64,000 bases of DNA. It comes from Streptomyces sp. TSRI0281. Lineage in GTDB: Bacteria; Actinomycetota; Actinomycetes; Streptomycetales; Streptomycetaceae. The position numbers and the translations under genes are program-made. Below, one piece after another: positions 1-8,930 of this stretch (position 1 is the stretch's first letter; every line of letters starts with the position of its first letter). The notes under the pieces are model-generated. The model searched no databases, was not told the DNA's origin, and worked only from the letters and a program-made list of their open reading frames with translations. The stretch spans positions 1 through 64,000 of the forward strand of contig NZ_LWLE01000033.1 in NCBI RefSeq assembly GCF_001905125.1, given 5' to 3'.

Positions 1-1682
1 CCAACCCGGTCAGCGGCGAGAAGGTGCCCGTCTTCATCGCCGACTACGTCCTGATGGGCTACGGCACCGGCGCGATCATGGCCGTGCCGGCGCACGACGC
101 ACGCGACTTCGCGTTCGCCCGCGCCTTCGAGCTGCCGATGCGCTGTGTCGTCGACCCGTCGGACGACCGCGGCACGGACGCCTCCACCTGGCAGGACGCC
201 TTCGGCTCGCACGACGCGAAGCTGGTCAACTCCGCGAACGAGGAGATCTCGCTGGACGGCCTGGGCGTCCTCGACGCCAAGGCGAAGATCACCGAGTGGC
301 TGAAGGCACACGGCGCAGGCGAGGGAACCGTCAACTTCCGGCTGCGCGACTGGCTGTTCAGCCGCCAGCGCTACTGGGGCGAGCCCTTCCCGATCGTGTA
401 CGACCAGGAAGGCATCGCCCACCCGCTGCCCGAGTCGATGCTCCCCCTGGAACTGCCGGAGGTCGAGGACTACTCGCCACGCACCTTCGACCCGCAGGAC
501 GCGGACTCCAGGCCCGAGCCTCCCCTCTCCCGGAACGCCGACTGGGTCAACGTCACCCTGGACCTGGGCGACGGCAACGGACCCAGGCAGTACCGGCGCG
601 AGACCAACACCATGCCCAACTGGGCCGGTTCCTGCTGGTACGAGCTGCGCTACCTGGACCCGGACAACGACCGGCAGCTCGTCGACCCGGCCATCGAGCA
701 GTACTGGATGGGCCCGCGAGAGGGACAGCCCGGCGGTGGTGTCGACCTGTACATCGGCGGCGCCGAGCACGCCGTCCTGCACCTCCTGTACGCCCGCTTC
801 TGGTCCAAGGTGCTGCACGACCTGGGCCACATCTCGTCCTCCGAGCCGTTCCACAAGCTGTACAACCAGGGCATGATCCAGGCCTTCGTCTACCGCGACA
901 GCCGTGGCATCGCCGTCCCTGCCGCCGAGATCAAGGAGCGCGACGGCGCCTTCTACCACGAGGGCGAGAAAGTCAGCCGCGTCCTGGGCAAGATGGGCAA
1001 GTCCCTCAAGAACGCCGTCACACCGGACGAGATCTGCGGCGAGTACGGCGCCGACACGCTGCGCCTGTACGAGATGGCGATGGGACCCCTGGATGTGTCG
1101 CGGCCGTGGGACACGCGTGCTGTGGTCGGTCAGTACCGGCTGCTGCAGCGGCTGTGGCGCAACATCGTCGACGAGGAGACCGGTGAGGTCACCGTCGTGG
1201 ACACGGAGCCCGGCGAGGACACGCTGCGTGCGCTGCACAAGGCGATCGACGGGGTCGGCCAGGACATGGCCCAGATGCGTTTCAACACGGCGATCGCCAA
1301 GGTCACCGAGCTGAACAACCACCTGACCAAGGCCGGCGGCCCGCTGTCGAGGTCGGTGGCCGAGCGGCTGGTCCTGCTGGTGGCGCCGCTGGCACCGCAC
1401 GTGGCGGAGGAGCTGTGGCGGCGCCTGGGCCACACCGAGTCCGTGGTCCACCAGGACTTCCCGGTGGCGGACCCGGCGTACGTCGTGGACGAGACCGTGA
1501 CCTGTGTCGTGCAGATCAAGGGCAAGGTCAGGGCCCGACTGGAGATTCCCCCGTCCATCACGGACGAGGAACTGGAGGCACTGGCGCTGGCCGACCCCGC
1601 GGTCGTGGCCGCGCTGGGCGGGGCCGGGATCCGCAAAGTGATCGTGCGGGCGCCCAAGCTGGTCAACATCGTCCCCGAGTGA
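1..1682 (+). CDS. leuS: Leucyl-tRNA synthetase, 3' part (5' end outside window)
   Basis: Class I aminoacyl-tRNA synthetase that charges tRNA-Leu in the cytoplasm. The reading frame is open from base 3, so the gene begins upstream and about 559 C-terminal residues are present, out of the roughly 950 usual for the family. Visible: the end of the CP1 editing domain (GTGAIMAVPAHDARDF, the conserved editing pocket), the catalytic-domain return (FSRQRYWGEPFPIVY), the GGAEHAVLHLLYARFW segment, the KMSKS loop in the form KMGKS near base 990, then the helical anticodon-binding domain and the small C-terminal domain ending at TGA. A strong hairpin follows. The assignment is secure; only the N-terminal half cannot be judged. 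Confidence 0.97.
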   Translation, partial: NPVSGEKVPVFIADYVLMGYGTGAIMAVPAHDARDFAFARAFELPMRCVVDPSDDRGTDASTWQDAFGSHDAKLVNSANEEISLDGLGVLDAKAKITEWLKAHGAGEGTVNFRLRDWLFSRQRYWGEPFPIVYDQEGIAHPLPESMLPLELPEVEDYSPRTFDPQDADSRPEPPLSRNADWVNVTLDLGDGNGPRQYRRETNTMPNWAGSCWYELRYLDPDNDRQLVDPAIEQYWMGPREGQPGGGVDLYIGGAEHAVLHLLYARFWSKVLHDLGHISSSEPFHKLYNQGMIQAFVYRDSRGIAVPAAEIKERDGAFYHEGEKVSRVLGKMGKSLKNAVTPDEICGEYGADTLRLYEMAMGPLDVSRPWDTRAVVGQYRLLQRLWRNIVDEETGEVTVVDTEPGEDTLRALHKAIDGVGQDMAQMRFNTAIAKVTELNNHLTKAGGPLSRSVAERLVLLVAPLAPHVAEELWRRLGHTESVVHQDFPVADPAYVVDETVTCVVQIKGKVRARLEIPPSITDEELEALALADPAVVAALGGAGIRKVIVRAPKLVNIVPE

Positions 1683-1725
1683 TGCCTGCCGTACGCGGTT
1701 AGGTTTTGGTCAGGGCTTTCCCCTA

Positions 1726-1766
1726 CGGGCAGGTTGGGGGTTCCGATGGAACCCTTGGCCTGCCCG
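1726..1766 (+). terminator. Composite hairpin after leuS
   Basis: Outer arms CGGGCAGG (1726-1733) and CCTGCCCG (1759-1766) enclose inner arms GGGTTCC (1738-1744) and GGAACCC (1748-1754) with loop GAT. No U-run follows, which is usual for high-GC actinomycete terminators. It lies 44 bases after the leuS stop and ahead of the next gene's start at 1828. Confidence 0.6.
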
Positions 1767-1827
1767 TTCCGTTTACGGTGGAAGGGGCACCGGTACCGGC
1801 AGCCGCATCGACAACCGAGGGGCGTCC

Positions 1828-2634
1828 ATGGAAGCCGCGATCACGATCCTGGCGCTTCTCTTCGTCGCGTTCGTCGCGCTGGGTGTGTACATCGGAGTCA
1901 AGGCGGTCCGCGCGGCCAAACGGGGCGTGGACCGCACGATCACGCAGGCGCGACGCACCGTGGAGGACACCACACTCCGGGCGAAGAGCTACGGGCAGGT
2001 GGGTGTCGCGGGTGCGCTCGCGCAACTGCGGCTCGACCTGCGTACGTCCATGCGGGCCACCCAGGACGCGTTGCAGGCGGGCGTGGCGGAGGACGCCTCG
2101 CTCTCGGAGTCCCTGGGCCTGTTCGAGCGGCTGAGCGTCCATGGACGCGAGCTAGACGACGAGCTGAAGCGGCTGGAGCGCGAGCCGGACCGGGCGACGG
2201 TCGCCGCGCTGTTGCCGAAGCTGAAGGAGCGCACGGAGCGGATCACGCATTCGGCGGATTCGCTGCGGTGGGCGGCGCGGGACCGTGCGCAGCGGTTCAA
2301 CGAGGACGATCTGGACGCGCTGAACGCGCAGATCGACGTCGAGGCGGGGGCGCTGCGGCACTGGACGGTGGAGGACCCGCAGGCACCCGGAGCGGGTGCG
2401 GGACCGGCGGCGGGGGCGGCCGGCACCGGACCGAGGACGGATACGGAGCGGGGGCGCGGCCCGGGTGTGGAGTGGCCGGAGCCGTCCGCGGGAGCCGGGA
2501 GCAGCAGTACGGCCGAAGCGAGCTGGACGGGTCCGGCCGACGAAGAGGTGCCGCAGGCGATCACGGCTCCGGACCCGCGGCTCCGGACCAGCTATCCGTG
2601 GCAGAAGTCGGCCAGGCCGGAGACGACGAACTGA
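1828..2634 (+). CDS. Membrane-anchored hypothetical protein with charged helical body
   Basis: A 268-residue protein that I do not recognise beyond its general shape. One hydrophobic segment lies at about residues 4-23 (ITILALLFVAFVALGVYIGV). A highly charged, probably helical or coiled-coil stretch follows to about residue 175, rich in Arg, Glu and Leu (RLSVHGRELDDELKRLEREP). The C-terminal tail is Gly/Ala/Pro-rich and low in complexity. This layout suggests a single-pass protein with a cytoplasmic helical domain. The start ATG follows GAGGGG at a normal distance. It sits alone between the leuS hairpin and the degV-family gene. No catalytic motif is visible, so no function is assigned. Confidence 0.75.
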   Translation: MEAAITILALLFVAFVALGVYIGVKAVRAAKRGVDRTITQARRTVEDTTLRAKSYGQVGVAGALAQLRLDLRTSMRATQDALQAGVAEDASLSESLGLFERLSVHGRELDDELKRLEREPDRATVAALLPKLKERTERITHSADSLRWAARDRAQRFNEDDLDALNAQIDVEAGALRHWTVEDPQAPGAGAGPAAGAAGTGPRTDTERGRGPGVEWPEPSAGAGSSSTAEASWTGPADEEVPQAITAPDPRLRTSYPWQKSARPETTN

Positions 2635-2779
2635 GGCCCGGGCAGGCGCCCCGTACGGTCGGCGGGGTGCGCGCCGCGTGTGAGCGAGGGTGGCAGGATG
2701 CGTGGCGAAGCGACCGCGAATGATCAGCGGTCCGGGGGCGGGCTCCCGGACCACAGTCCCGGAAGGTAATCTCCGGCTC

Positions 2780-3625
2780 ATGTCCCGCCATGTCGCGATC
2801 GTCACCGATTCAACGGCCCACCTGCCGCGCCAGGCGATGGAACGGCACGGCATCACCTCAGTGCCGCTGACCGTCGTCCTGGGCGATCAGGCACTGGAAG
2901 AGGGCACGGAGATCTCGGCCCGCTCGCTGGCTCTCGCGTTGCAGAAACGCCACTCCGTGACCACGTCCCGGCCCAGCCCCGAGGTCTTCGCCGCGGCGTA
3001 CCGGGCTGTGGCCGAGGCGGGGGCTTCCGCCATCGTGTCCCTGCATCTGTCGGCCGAGCTCTCGGGCACCTACGACGCCGCGCTGCTCGCGGCCAAGGAC
3101 GCGCCGGTGCCGGTACGGGTGGTGGACACCGGAATGGTCGCCATGGCGCTGGGGTTCTGCGCGCTGGCGGCGGCGGAGACGGCGGAAACGGGCGGCAGCC
3201 TGGACGAGGCGGTGGCGGCCGCAGAGAAGCGGGCGGCAGGAACGTCCGCGTATTTCTATGTCGACACGCTGGACTATCTGCGCCGAGGCGGCCGTATCGG
3301 CGCGGCACAGGCGCTGCTGGGTTCCGCGCTGGCGGTGAAGCCGATCCTTCAGCTGGACGGCGGCCGGATCGATCTGCTGGAGAAGGTGCGGACGGCGTCC
3401 AAAGCCATCGCGCGCCTGGAAGAGATCGTTGCCGAGCGAGCAGGTGCGGGCTCGGTGGACATCGCCGTACACCACCTCGCCGCGCCCGACCGTGCCGAGC
3501 GGCTGGCCGAGCGGCTGCGCGAACGGATTCCGGGACTGGGCGACCTCCACGTCAGCGAGGTGGGCGCGGTGATCGGGGCGCACACCGGGCCGGGACTGCT
3601 GGGCGTGGTGATCTCGCCGCGCTGA
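2780..3625 (+). CDS. DegV family fatty acid-binding protein
   Basis: A 281-residue DegV/FakB-type protein. Family members bind a fatty acid and, in Firmicutes, present it to the FakA kinase; the role in actinomycetes is less clear. Visible: the N-terminal IVTDSTAHLP motif (residues 6-15), the conserved TSRPSP-type loop near residue 73 (VTTSRPSPEVF), SAELSGTYDAA near 93, and the C-terminal GAVIGAHTGPGLLG loop. The frame is open from 2690, but the ATG at 2780 gives the family's usual N-terminus directly before the first strand and has GGAAGG at 2761. It stands alone upstream of the comEA-comEC pair. Confidence 0.93.
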   Translation: MSRHVAIVTDSTAHLPRQAMERHGITSVPLTVVLGDQALEEGTEISARSLALALQKRHSVTTSRPSPEVFAAAYRAVAEAGASAIVSLHLSAELSGTYDAALLAAKDAPVPVRVVDTGMVAMALGFCALAAAETAETGGSLDEAVAAAEKRAAGTSAYFYVDTLDYLRRGGRIGAAQALLGSALAVKPILQLDGGRIDLLEKVRTASKAIARLEEIVAERAGAGSVDIAVHHLAAPDRAERLAERLRERIPGLGDLHVSEVGAVIGAHTGPGLLGVVISPR

Positions 3626-3733
3626 GTTGGCTGTGGTGTGGTCACCGTGGTGAGCGCGTTGTGGTGAGTGCGCCGTGGAGAGACCGCCGTGGTGAGCGTG
3701 GCCTTGAGGTACACCCGGGAGGGTGGCGAAGTT

Positions 3734-3760
3734 ATCCACAACTGGGCGGTTATCCACGGG
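3734..3760 (+). promoter_or_regulatory. Two DnaA-box-like 9-mers upstream of comEA
   Basis: TTATCCACA at 3734-3742 and TTATCCACG at 3752-3760 lie in the same orientation, 18 bases start to start. The first equals the classical DnaA-box consensus. They are conspicuously AT-rich here and lie about 50 bases before the comEA start. Whether DnaA binds is unknown. Confidence 0.4.
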
Positions 3761-3810
3761 AATCGGAGCTGCTCGGCGGGTTCGGGCCGATGTGCCTAAT
3801 GTCGTGAGGC

Positions 3811-5076
3811 ATGGCCCTTCGATCACTTCGGACACCCGTTCCCGCACCGGCTTCGGCCCCCGTTCCGGCACGCTCTCCCGACCTCGGTACTGGTTCTGAC
3901 CTCGGTACTGGTCCTGACCTCGGCCGTGGTCGCGCCGCTGGTCCAGGTCCCGGTCCAGGTCCCGGTTCCGGTCTCGATTCCGGTCCCGGTCCAGCGCCGG
4001 GCGGCCGGGCGCGACATGGGCCCGGTCGCGGCCCCAGCGGTGCGGCGGGCACCGGCCCCGGCGCTCGCCATGGACGGCGGCGGCCTCCACGTGGGCAAAG
4101 CGCAGCCGTTGCGGCGGCTTCGCGTCGTCGGGCGGATGCGCTGATGACGAACGCCCTCGACGGCGTGCTCGGCTCGACTGCGGCGGAGCCGGGTTCGCTC
4201 CCGTCCTTGTCTTCGGCTTCGGGTTCGGCCTCAACTCTGTCTTCGGCTTCGGTCCCGGCTTCGGTCCCGGCTTCGGTCTACGTTCCAGTCCCGGCACCGG
4301 CGTCGGCTCTCACGACGTCCGTCGGTGGACAGGGCACGGGCCTGTCGCGGCGGAGTCGGCGGCTGGTACTCGCGCTCCGCGAGAGGCTGCCGATCTGGTT
4401 GCAGCTCCGGTGCGGTCTGGAGCCGAAGACGCTTGCCGCGCTGGCCGTTGTTCTCGTCGGAGCCGCGGTCCTTGCCGCGGTGCACTTCTGGACCGTCCGC
4501 CCGCAGTCGGTACGTGCACCTGAGCCGGTGAGAGGGGGAGAGGCTGCCCCGGCGGCCGTTCGGGAACCCGCGCACCCCGGAAGCCCGGCGCCGCCAGGCC
4601 CGTCCGCCGGGCAGCCGCCCGCAGCTGACCCCGGAGGCCAGATCGTCGTCGATGTGAGCGGCAAGGTGCGTATGCCAGGTATCCGGCGGCTGCCGGCCGG
4701 TTCGCGGGTCGCCGACGCGTTACGGGCGGCCGGAGGCGTGCGTGAGGGCACGGACATCACCGGTATCAACAGGGCGCGGGTCCTCATGGACGGCGAACAG
4801 GTCGTGGTGGGGCCCGCCGCGGTCCCGTCCAACTCCGGGACAACAGGCGGCGGTGGTCCTGCAGCGGGTCTGCCGGGGCCGACGGCGCCGGTGAGTCTGA
4901 ACACGGCGACCATGGATCAGCTCGAAACCCTTCCCGGGGTCGGCCCCGTCCTGGCGCAGCACATCGTCGACTACCGCACGGAACACGGTGGTTATCGCTC
5001 CGTCGGCGAACTCCGTGAGGTCAACGGAATCGGCGACCGCCGGTTCGCGGACCTTCAGCCTCTGGTCCGGCCATGA
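3811..5076 (+). CDS. comEA: ComEA-like helix-hairpin-helix DNA-binding membrane protein
   Basis: A 421-residue homologue of the competence DNA receptor ComEA, a membrane-anchored double-stranded DNA-binding protein. Order: a long low-complexity N-terminus (about residues 1-165, runs of Gly-Pro, Pro-Val/Ala and Ser-Ala), one membrane segment near residues 208-225 (AALAVVLVGAAVLAAVHFW), a Pro/Ala linker, an SLBB-type domain (IVVDVSGKVRMPGIRRL), then the tandem HhH domain (SLNTATMDQLETLPGVGPVL and GIGDRRFADL) at the end. Ordinary ComEA proteins are about 200-250 residues, so the N-terminus is unusually long. An in-frame ATG at 4144 would shorten it by 111 residues and cannot be excluded. The stop overlaps the comEC start by four bases. 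Confidence 0.9.
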   Translation: MALRSLRTPVPAPASAPVPARSPDLGTGSDLGTGPDLGRGRAAGPGPGPGPGSGLDSGPGPAPGGRARHGPGRGPSGAAGTGPGARHGRRRPPRGQSAAVAAASRRRADALMTNALDGVLGSTAAEPGSLPSLSSASGSASTLSSASVPASVPASVYVPVPAPASALTTSVGGQGTGLSRRSRRLVLALRERLPIWLQLRCGLEPKTLAALAVVLVGAAVLAAVHFWTVRPQSVRAPEPVRGGEAAPAAVREPAHPGSPAPPGPSAGQPPAADPGGQIVVDVSGKVRMPGIRRLPAGSRVADALRAAGGVREGTDITGINRARVLMDGEQVVVGPAAVPSNSGTTGGGGPAAGLPGPTAPVSLNTATMDQLETLPGVGPVLAQHIVDYRTEHGGYRSVGELREVNGIGDRRFADLQPLVRP

Positions 5077-7751
5077 TCAGCCCCGGTACGGGGCCCGGGG
5101 CCGTTCCTCGGGGCAGCACAGGGGGCAGCGCCATTCCCCGGGGCAGCACGAGCGGCAGCGCCGACAGCCCTGGCAGCGTCGACGTTCACAGGACGTCGGG
5201 GCGGCGTCTCGGCGTGCCGGATCCGCGGCAGGAGGGGGCGGCGGATCTACGGCTCGTCCCGCCCGCTCTCGCAGCCTGGGGGGCCGCGTGGCTCGGTCTC
5301 GGACTGCCGGGGCGGTGGACGGTCTGGGGAGCCGTGGTCTGTGCCGGCCTGGCTCTGGGACTTCTGGCCTCGCTGCGGCTGTCGGCCTCGGCGGACAGGA
5401 GAAGGCGGACCAGGGCCACTGCCGCGGGAGCGGTCCTGCTCTGTGCGGCGGCCGGGGCGGCGACTGCCGGGCTGCACGGCGCCGATGTCCGGCGGGGGCC
5501 CGTACCCGCTCTGGCGCAGTCGTACGCGCGGATCGATGCGGAGGCGACCGTCACCTCGGATCCCCGGAAAGCCCGGTCACGGGTCCGCGGTGACCACAGC
5601 ACGCCCGCCACGCTGCTGCTCGACGCCGAGGTCACCCGGGTAACCGCTCCCGACGGTGCCGTCACCCGGATCAGTACGCCGGTACGCGTCATGGTCTCGC
5701 CCGGCGGCACCGCGGCGCCCTGGGAGCGGCTGCTGCCGTCCACCCGTCTCCAGCTGACCGGCCGCCTCGCGCCACCGACGCACGAAGGGGAACGTATTGC
5801 CGCCGTACTGCGGGTGGAGGGCGAGGGGCCACCGCGGATCACCGGGCCTCCGTCGCTTCTCCAGCGCACGGCGGGGGAGCTGCGTTCCGGGCTGCGTGAG
5901 GCGACCGACGGGCTCGACGCGGATGCGCGGGCTCTGCTGCCGGGCCTCGTGGTCGGCGACACCTCCAGGATTCCGCCCGAACTGCACGACGCCTTCAAAG
6001 CCACCGACCTCACACACCTGCTGGCCGTATCGGGCGCCAATCTGTCGATCCTGCTCTTTCTGCTCGTCGGGCCGCCAGGCAGCGCCCTGCGGGCGGAACG
6101 GCGGGGGCTGGCACCCCGGTTGGGGATCTCCCTGCGGGCGACCGCGCTGATCGGCGGGGCACTCACTCTCGCGTTCGTCGTCGTCTGCCGACCCGAGCCG
6201 AGCGTCCTTCGCGCGGCTGCATGTGGCCTGATCACCCTGCTCGCCATCGGAACAGGCCGTCGCAGATCCCTGATTCCCGCACTTGCGGCGGCTGTTCTGC
6301 TCCTCGTGCTGTACGACCCGTGGCTGGCCCGTAGTTACGGATTCCTGCTGTCCGTGCTGGCCACCGGTGCGTTGCTCACGCTCGCGCCCCGGTGGAGCGC
6401 GGCTCTGCAACGGCGACGGGTTCCTCCCCGGCTCGCCGAGGTGCTGGGCGCGGCCGCGGCCGCCCAGGCGGTGTGCGCGCCCGTGGTCGTGGTCCTCGCC
6501 TCGCGGGTCAGCCTGGTGGCGATCCCCTGTAACCTGCTGGCCGAATTCGCGGTGGCGCCCGCGACGGTTCTCGGGTTCGCCGCGCTCGCGGTGGCCCCGG
6601 TGGCCATGCCGGTGGCCGAGGTGCTGGCCAGGGTCGCGGGCTGGCCGGTCGGGTGGATCGCGTCGGTGGCCCGTACCGGGGCGGGTCTGCCCGGGGCGGA
6701 GGTCGAGTGGCCGGGAGGATGGGCCGGGGCGGCGTTGCTCGCCGGACTCACGGGCCTGTTGGTGCTGTTCGCCCGCCGCCTGGCCCGGCACCCGTGGGTC
6801 TGCTCGGCTGCCGCGTTGCTCCTGGTCCTTGCGCTGCTGCGGCCGGTGCCGCTGACCCGGATCCTGACGGGTTGGCCGCCTCCTGGCTGGGCGTTCGCGC
6901 TGTGTGACGTCGGGCAGGGCGACGCCATGGTGCTCGCCGCGGGGGAGGGGGCCGGGGTGGTCATCGACACCGGGCCCGAACCCCGGTTGATGGACCGGTG
7001 CCTCCGGGACCTCGGAGTCACCCGGGTACCGATACTGCTCCTGACCCACTTTCACGCCGACCACGTCCGGGGTCTGCCCGGTGCGTTGCGCGGCAGAGCG
7101 GTGGGCGCGATCCAGACGACGAGCCTCGACGAACCGGCCGAGCAGGCCGCGTTCGTGCGGAGGACGGCCGCCGCCGCGGGGATTCCGGTGGTGCGGGCGG
7201 TGCCGGAGGAGCGACGCCGCATCGGCCCGCTCGACTGGCGTGTTCTCTGGCCGGGCGACGGAACGGGGCGCGCACCGGCAGGGCGTACGGAGGCGGGGCG
7301 TACGGGGGCGGGTCGTACAGAGGCGGGGCGTGTGGGGGCGGAGCGTACGGGGGCCGGGGGAGCGGGTGGGGGCTTTGGCACGGCGGAGCCGAACGACTCC
7401 AGCGTCACCCTTTACGTACGGGCAGCGGGAGGGCTGACGCTGTTGCTCCTGGGCGACCTCGAACCCCCGTCGCAGCAAGCGCTGTTACGTACGTATCCGT
7501 CCATGCCACAGGTGGACGTTCTCAAGGTGGCCCACCACGGCTCCGCCTTCCAGGACACCGCGCTCCTGCACAGCACACGGCCGAGACTGGCTCTCATCTC
7601 CTGCGGCACGGGCAACCCGTACGGCCACCCGTCGGCCCGTACCGTCGACGCGCTCAGGACCGGAGGAGCGCAGGTGCTGCGTACGGACAGGGACGGCGCC
7701 ATCGCGGTGACCGGAGCCGGGAAACAACTGCGGGCGGTGGGCCGGTCCTGA
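5073..7751 (+). CDS. comEC: ComEC/Rec2 family DNA-uptake channel protein
   Basis: An 892-residue multi-pass membrane protein of the ComEC/Rec2 family, the channel for single-stranded DNA uptake in competent bacteria. Order: two N-terminal membrane helices and a DUF4131-like soluble region to about residue 290, the competence-domain helices from about residue 310 (DLTHLLAVSGANLSILLFLL) to about 600, then a C-terminal metallo-beta-lactamase-like domain with HFHADHVRGL and VAHHGS. Start and comEA stop overlap as ATGA, so the two are co-translated. A Gly/Arg/Thr-rich insert inside the beta-lactamase-like domain (about residues 730-770) is encoded by 15-bp tandem repeats. Streptomyces is not known to be naturally competent. 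Confidence 0.93.
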   Translation: MISPGTGPGAVPRGSTGGSAIPRGSTSGSADSPGSVDVHRTSGRRLGVPDPRQEGAADLRLVPPALAAWGAAWLGLGLPGRWTVWGAVVCAGLALGLLASLRLSASADRRRRTRATAAGAVLLCAAAGAATAGLHGADVRRGPVPALAQSYARIDAEATVTSDPRKARSRVRGDHSTPATLLLDAEVTRVTAPDGAVTRISTPVRVMVSPGGTAAPWERLLPSTRLQLTGRLAPPTHEGERIAAVLRVEGEGPPRITGPPSLLQRTAGELRSGLREATDGLDADARALLPGLVVGDTSRIPPELHDAFKATDLTHLLAVSGANLSILLFLLVGPPGSALRAERRGLAPRLGISLRATALIGGALTLAFVVVCRPEPSVLRAAACGLITLLAIGTGRRRSLIPALAAAVLLLVLYDPWLARSYGFLLSVLATGALLTLAPRWSAALQRRRVPPRLAEVLGAAAAAQAVCAPVVVVLASRVSLVAIPCNLLAEFAVAPATVLGFAALAVAPVAMPVAEVLARVAGWPVGWIASVARTGAGLPGAEVEWPGGWAGAALLAGLTGLLVLFARRLARHPWVCSAAALLLVLALLRPVPLTRILTGWPPPGWAFALCDVGQGDAMVLAAGEGAGVVIDTGPEPRLMDRCLRDLGVTRVPILLLTHFHADHVRGLPGALRGRAVGAIQTTSLDEPAEQAAFVRRTAAAAGIPVVRAVPEERRRIGPLDWRVLWPGDGTGRAPAGRTEAGRTGAGRTEAGRVGAERTGAGGAGGGFGTAEPNDSSVTLYVRAAGGLTLLLLGDLEPPSQQALLRTYPSMPQVDVLKVAHHGSAFQDTALLHSTRPRLALISCGTGNPYGHPSARTVDALRTGGAQVLRTDRDGAIAVTGAGKQLRAVGRS
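7266..7355 (+). repeat. Six 15-bp tandem repeats inside comEC
   Basis: Units of 15 bases close to GGGCGTACGGGGGCG run in phase from 7266 to 7355. Each encodes five residues close to GRTGA. The length is a multiple of three, so gain or loss of a unit keeps the frame. Confidence 0.85.
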
Positions 7752-7808
7752 CCACGGACACCGCAGCGGAGACCCAGCCTCGGTCGGCGGTCCCAGGACC
7801 TGTGGCTC

Positions 7809-8738
7809 ATGGCGGGGGAGCACGCACCGGGACAGACTACGGTCATGAATCCGCAACCGCCGCAGGCCGCCGACGCCGCAGCACCAGGCCCCTCCGCAGG
7901 CCCCTCCACAACCCACGACGCCACGGCCTCCGGCTCCGCCGGACCGGAGATGGTCGCGGCGTACCTCGACCGCATCGGTGCCGAACGGCCCGCGCGGGCC
8001 GATGCCGAGGCGTTGCACGTGTTGCAGCTCAGGCACCTCAGGACCGTGCCCTTCGAGAACCTCTCGATCCATCTCGGCGAGGAGATCGTGCTGGAGGAGC
8101 AGGCGCTCCTGGACAAGGTGGTGAACCGTGGGCGGGGCGGCTTCTGTTACGAGCTGAACGGTGCCTTCGCCGTGCTGCTGAGGGCCCTCGGCTTCCGTGT
8201 GACGCTGCTCCAGGCCCGGGTCTTCGGCGACGGTGGGCGCCTCGGCATTCCGTACGACCACATGGCGCTGCGGGTGGAGACCGAGGACGGTACGGGGCCG
8301 TGGCTGGCGGACGTGGGCTTCGGCGACCACGCCCTGCGGCCGCTCGCGCTGGACGACCGTGCCGAGCAGGAGGATCCGCGCGGTGTGTTCAGGTTCCGGG
8401 CGGCGCCGCAGGGCGATCTCGACCTGCTGCGGGACAACTCGCGCCAGTTCCGCCTCGATCTGCGGCCTCGGGTACTGGCGGACTTCCGTGCCGGGGCCTG
8501 GTACCACCGCACCTCACCCGACTCCCACTTCACCCGGTCCCTCGTCTGTTCACGGGTCACCGATACGGGCCGGGTGACGCTGAGCGGCCGTTCGCTGGTC
8601 ACGACCGTCCGGGGCGAGCGGCACAGCACGGAGCAGGCCACGGACACCGAGGTGCTCGCCGCCTATCGCGACCACTTCGGTCTGCGACTCTCCCGGCTGC
8701 CCGAAGTCCATGAGCGCCGCGACATCCCGCACAAGTGA
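7809..8738 (+). CDS. Arylamine N-acetyltransferase
   Basis: A 309-residue member of the NAT family, which moves an acetyl group from acetyl-CoA to arylamines or hydrazines through a cysteine intermediate in the cytoplasm. The full triad is visible: Cys in RGRGGFCYELN, His in YDHMALRV and Asp in WLADVGFGD. The conserved PFENLSIH motif precedes them. The first 45 or so residues are a Pro/Ala/Ser-rich tail not usual in the family. An ATG at 7845 gives a shorter form and is an equally possible start. The gene is on its own after comEC. Streptomyces NATs sometimes act in amide formation during antibiotic synthesis, but no such cluster is seen here. Confidence 0.92.
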   Translation: MAGEHAPGQTTVMNPQPPQAADAAAPGPSAGPSTTHDATASGSAGPEMVAAYLDRIGAERPARADAEALHVLQLRHLRTVPFENLSIHLGEEIVLEEQALLDKVVNRGRGGFCYELNGAFAVLLRALGFRVTLLQARVFGDGGRLGIPYDHMALRVETEDGTGPWLADVGFGDHALRPLALDDRAEQEDPRGVFRFRAAPQGDLDLLRDNSRQFRLDLRPRVLADFRAGAWYHRTSPDSHFTRSLVCSRVTDTGRVTLSGRSLVTTVRGERHSTEQATDTEVLAAYRDHFGLRLSRLPEVHERRDIPHK

Positions 8739-8840
8739 CCGGCGGTGAGCGGAACGGTCAATTCGGACCTTCGGTGATACCTCGCCACAATCCCCTCCGA
8801 GCGCTCCGTTTGCCTCGAACGTCGCATCAGTGGTCGAATG

Positions 8841-8882
8841 CATGCTCGTCGGTGGGCCGCTGCTCCGACAACGACGAGCATG
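8841..8882. repeat. 11-bp inverted repeat upstream of the yceI-like gene
   Basis: CATGCTCGTCG (8841-8851) and CGACGAGCATG (8872-8882) are perfect inverted copies separated by 20 bases. It lies about 50 bases before the next start. It could be an operator or a leader hairpin; no U-run follows. Confidence 0.5.
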
Positions 8883-8930
8883 CTGTCAGAGGCCCCGAAG
8901 TGTGAAACCGCCACTGGGAGTGCGTAAGAG

